Shown here piece after piece: positions 63,496 through 64,000 of a stretch of DNA of 64,000 nt. The stretch is taken from the NCBI RefSeq assembly GCF_001591645.1, contig NZ_BCVH01000006.1, forward strand, positions 1 to 64,000. The letters are read 5' to 3'. Source of the DNA: Robertmurraya korlensis NBRC 107688 (GTDB lineage Bacteria > Bacillota > Bacilli > Bacillales > Cytobacillaceae). Numbering within the stretch: position 1 is the first letter of the stretch; each line of letters opens with the position of its first letter. The translations under genes and the position numbers were made by a program. The notes beneath the pieces are model-generated. The model saw only the letters and a list, made by a program, of their open reading frames with translations. It did not search any database and was not told where the DNA came from.

Positions 63496-63524
63496 AAAGG
63501 GAATATATTAACTTTGCCGAATAA
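63496..63524 (+). promoter_or_regulatory. Sigma-H promoter upstream of ftsA
   Basis: AAAGGGAAT (8 of 9 to RNAGGAWWW), an 11-bp spacer and GCCGAATAA (perfect RNNGAATWW). B. subtilis ftsAZ has a known sigma-H promoter at this place, used at sporulation onset. Confidence 0.72.
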
Positions 63525-63605
63525 TTTTATAGATACCATATTATACGGTCTTTAAAATCGGGATTGTTGTTCAATTTTTTGAATTGTTAAAGGAGGTGCC
63601 AAAGA

Positions 63606-64000
63606 ATGAACAGCAATGAGATATATGTAAGTCTTGACATCGGTACATCCAGTGTAAAAGTGATTATTGGGGAAATGGTCAATGACTCTTTAAATATTAT
63701 TGGTGTTGGCAATGTTAAATCCGAAGGACTCAGAAAAGGATCCATTGTTGATATAGATGAAACCGTTCATTCTATTAGAAAGGCAATAGAACAAGCTGAG
63801 AGAATGATAGGCATGGAAATTAATAAGGTAATTGTTGGTGTTACTGGAAATCATGTAATGTTACAGCCATGCCACGGTGTAGTAGCTGTATCAAGTGAAA
63901 ACCGTGAAATTACCAACGACGATGTTGCTAGAGTAATTGATGCAGCACAGGTTATATCTATTCCTCCAGAACGTGAAATTATTGATGTCATTCCAAAGCA
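63606..64000 (+). CDS. ftsA: Cell division protein FtsA (partial, 3' end outside window)
   Basis: The first 131 codons are present and stay open to the window edge. FtsA is the actin-like protein that anchors FtsZ to the membrane. The N-terminal phosphate-1 motif SLDIGTSSVKVIIGE, the 1C domain segment EGLRKGSIVDIDETV and VIVGVTGNHV are visible. GGAGGTG lies 7 bp before the ATG. Confidence 0.96.
   Translation, partial: MNSNEIYVSLDIGTSSVKVIIGEMVNDSLNIIGVGNVKSEGLRKGSIVDIDETVHSIRKAIEQAERMIGMEINKVIVGVTGNHVMLQPCHGVVAVSSENREITNDDVARVIDAAQVISIPPEREIIDVIPK

Overview
The window is a chromosomal segment of a low-GC, endospore-forming Bacillaceae bacterium. The gene order matches the Bacillus subtilis typA/yla - ftsW - pycA - cta - ylb - dcw region almost gene for gene. 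Spore genes (ylaJ, ylbD, ylbJ, gerR, spoVD, spoVE), bacillithiol synthesis (bshC), a caa3 oxidase and a diaminopimelate-type murE all point the same way. There is no rRNA, tRNA, CRISPR array, prophage or recognisable defence system. One complete insertion sequence is present. Starts were chosen by ribosome-binding-site spacing; TTG and GTG starts are frequent.

Region by region. (1) 1-8.3 kb: ylaF, typA, ylaH, a small unknown, ylaI, a PPOX-fold protein with an operator-like promoter, ylaJ, phoH2, a ylaL-position gene, ylaN and ftsW. (2) 8.4-20 kb: pyruvate carboxylase, then the respiratory block of divergent ctaA and ctaBCDEF, followed by ctaG and a DUF420 (CtaM/YozB-like) assembly factor. Heme O/A synthesis, oxidase subunits and assembly factors sit together. 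(3) 20-39 kb: a GNAT protein, an AI-2E-type permease and an Asp23-like protein lead into the ylb series: ylbA-ylbG (including ricF), a 475-residue exported protein of unknown function, rsmD, coaD, ylbJ-ylbN, rpmF, an enoyl-CoA hydratase-like gene, gerR and ylbP. A sporulation small RNA matching the position and promoter class of csfG lies between the ylbG and ylbH (rsmD) loci. (4) 39-43.7 kb: a three-gene biotin-dependent acyl-CoA carboxylase operon preceded by a cre-like site. A 1,289-bp IS3-family element has inserted into the loop of its terminator. (5) 43.8-64 kb: panE, a DUF3397 protein, bshC, then the division/cell-wall cluster mraZ-rsmH-ftsL-pbpB-spoVD-murE-(small ORF)-mraY-murD-spoVE-murG-murB-divIB-ylxW-ylxX-sbp-ftsA, with ftsA running off the window.

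Most of the window is well-known core genome. The less ordinary signals are: the IS inside a terminator loop; the csfG-like RNA; a 42-codon ORF coupled to mraY; ylbM/ylbN promoters that share their -35 positions next to a 24-bp palindrome; five exact 10-bp-phased T tracts upstream of mraZ; two overlapping dyads in the promoter of the PPOX gene; a probable CTG start behind a sigma-E-like promoter at ylbC; and a promoter-terminator pair that would make a roughly 60-nt RNA upstream of divIB.
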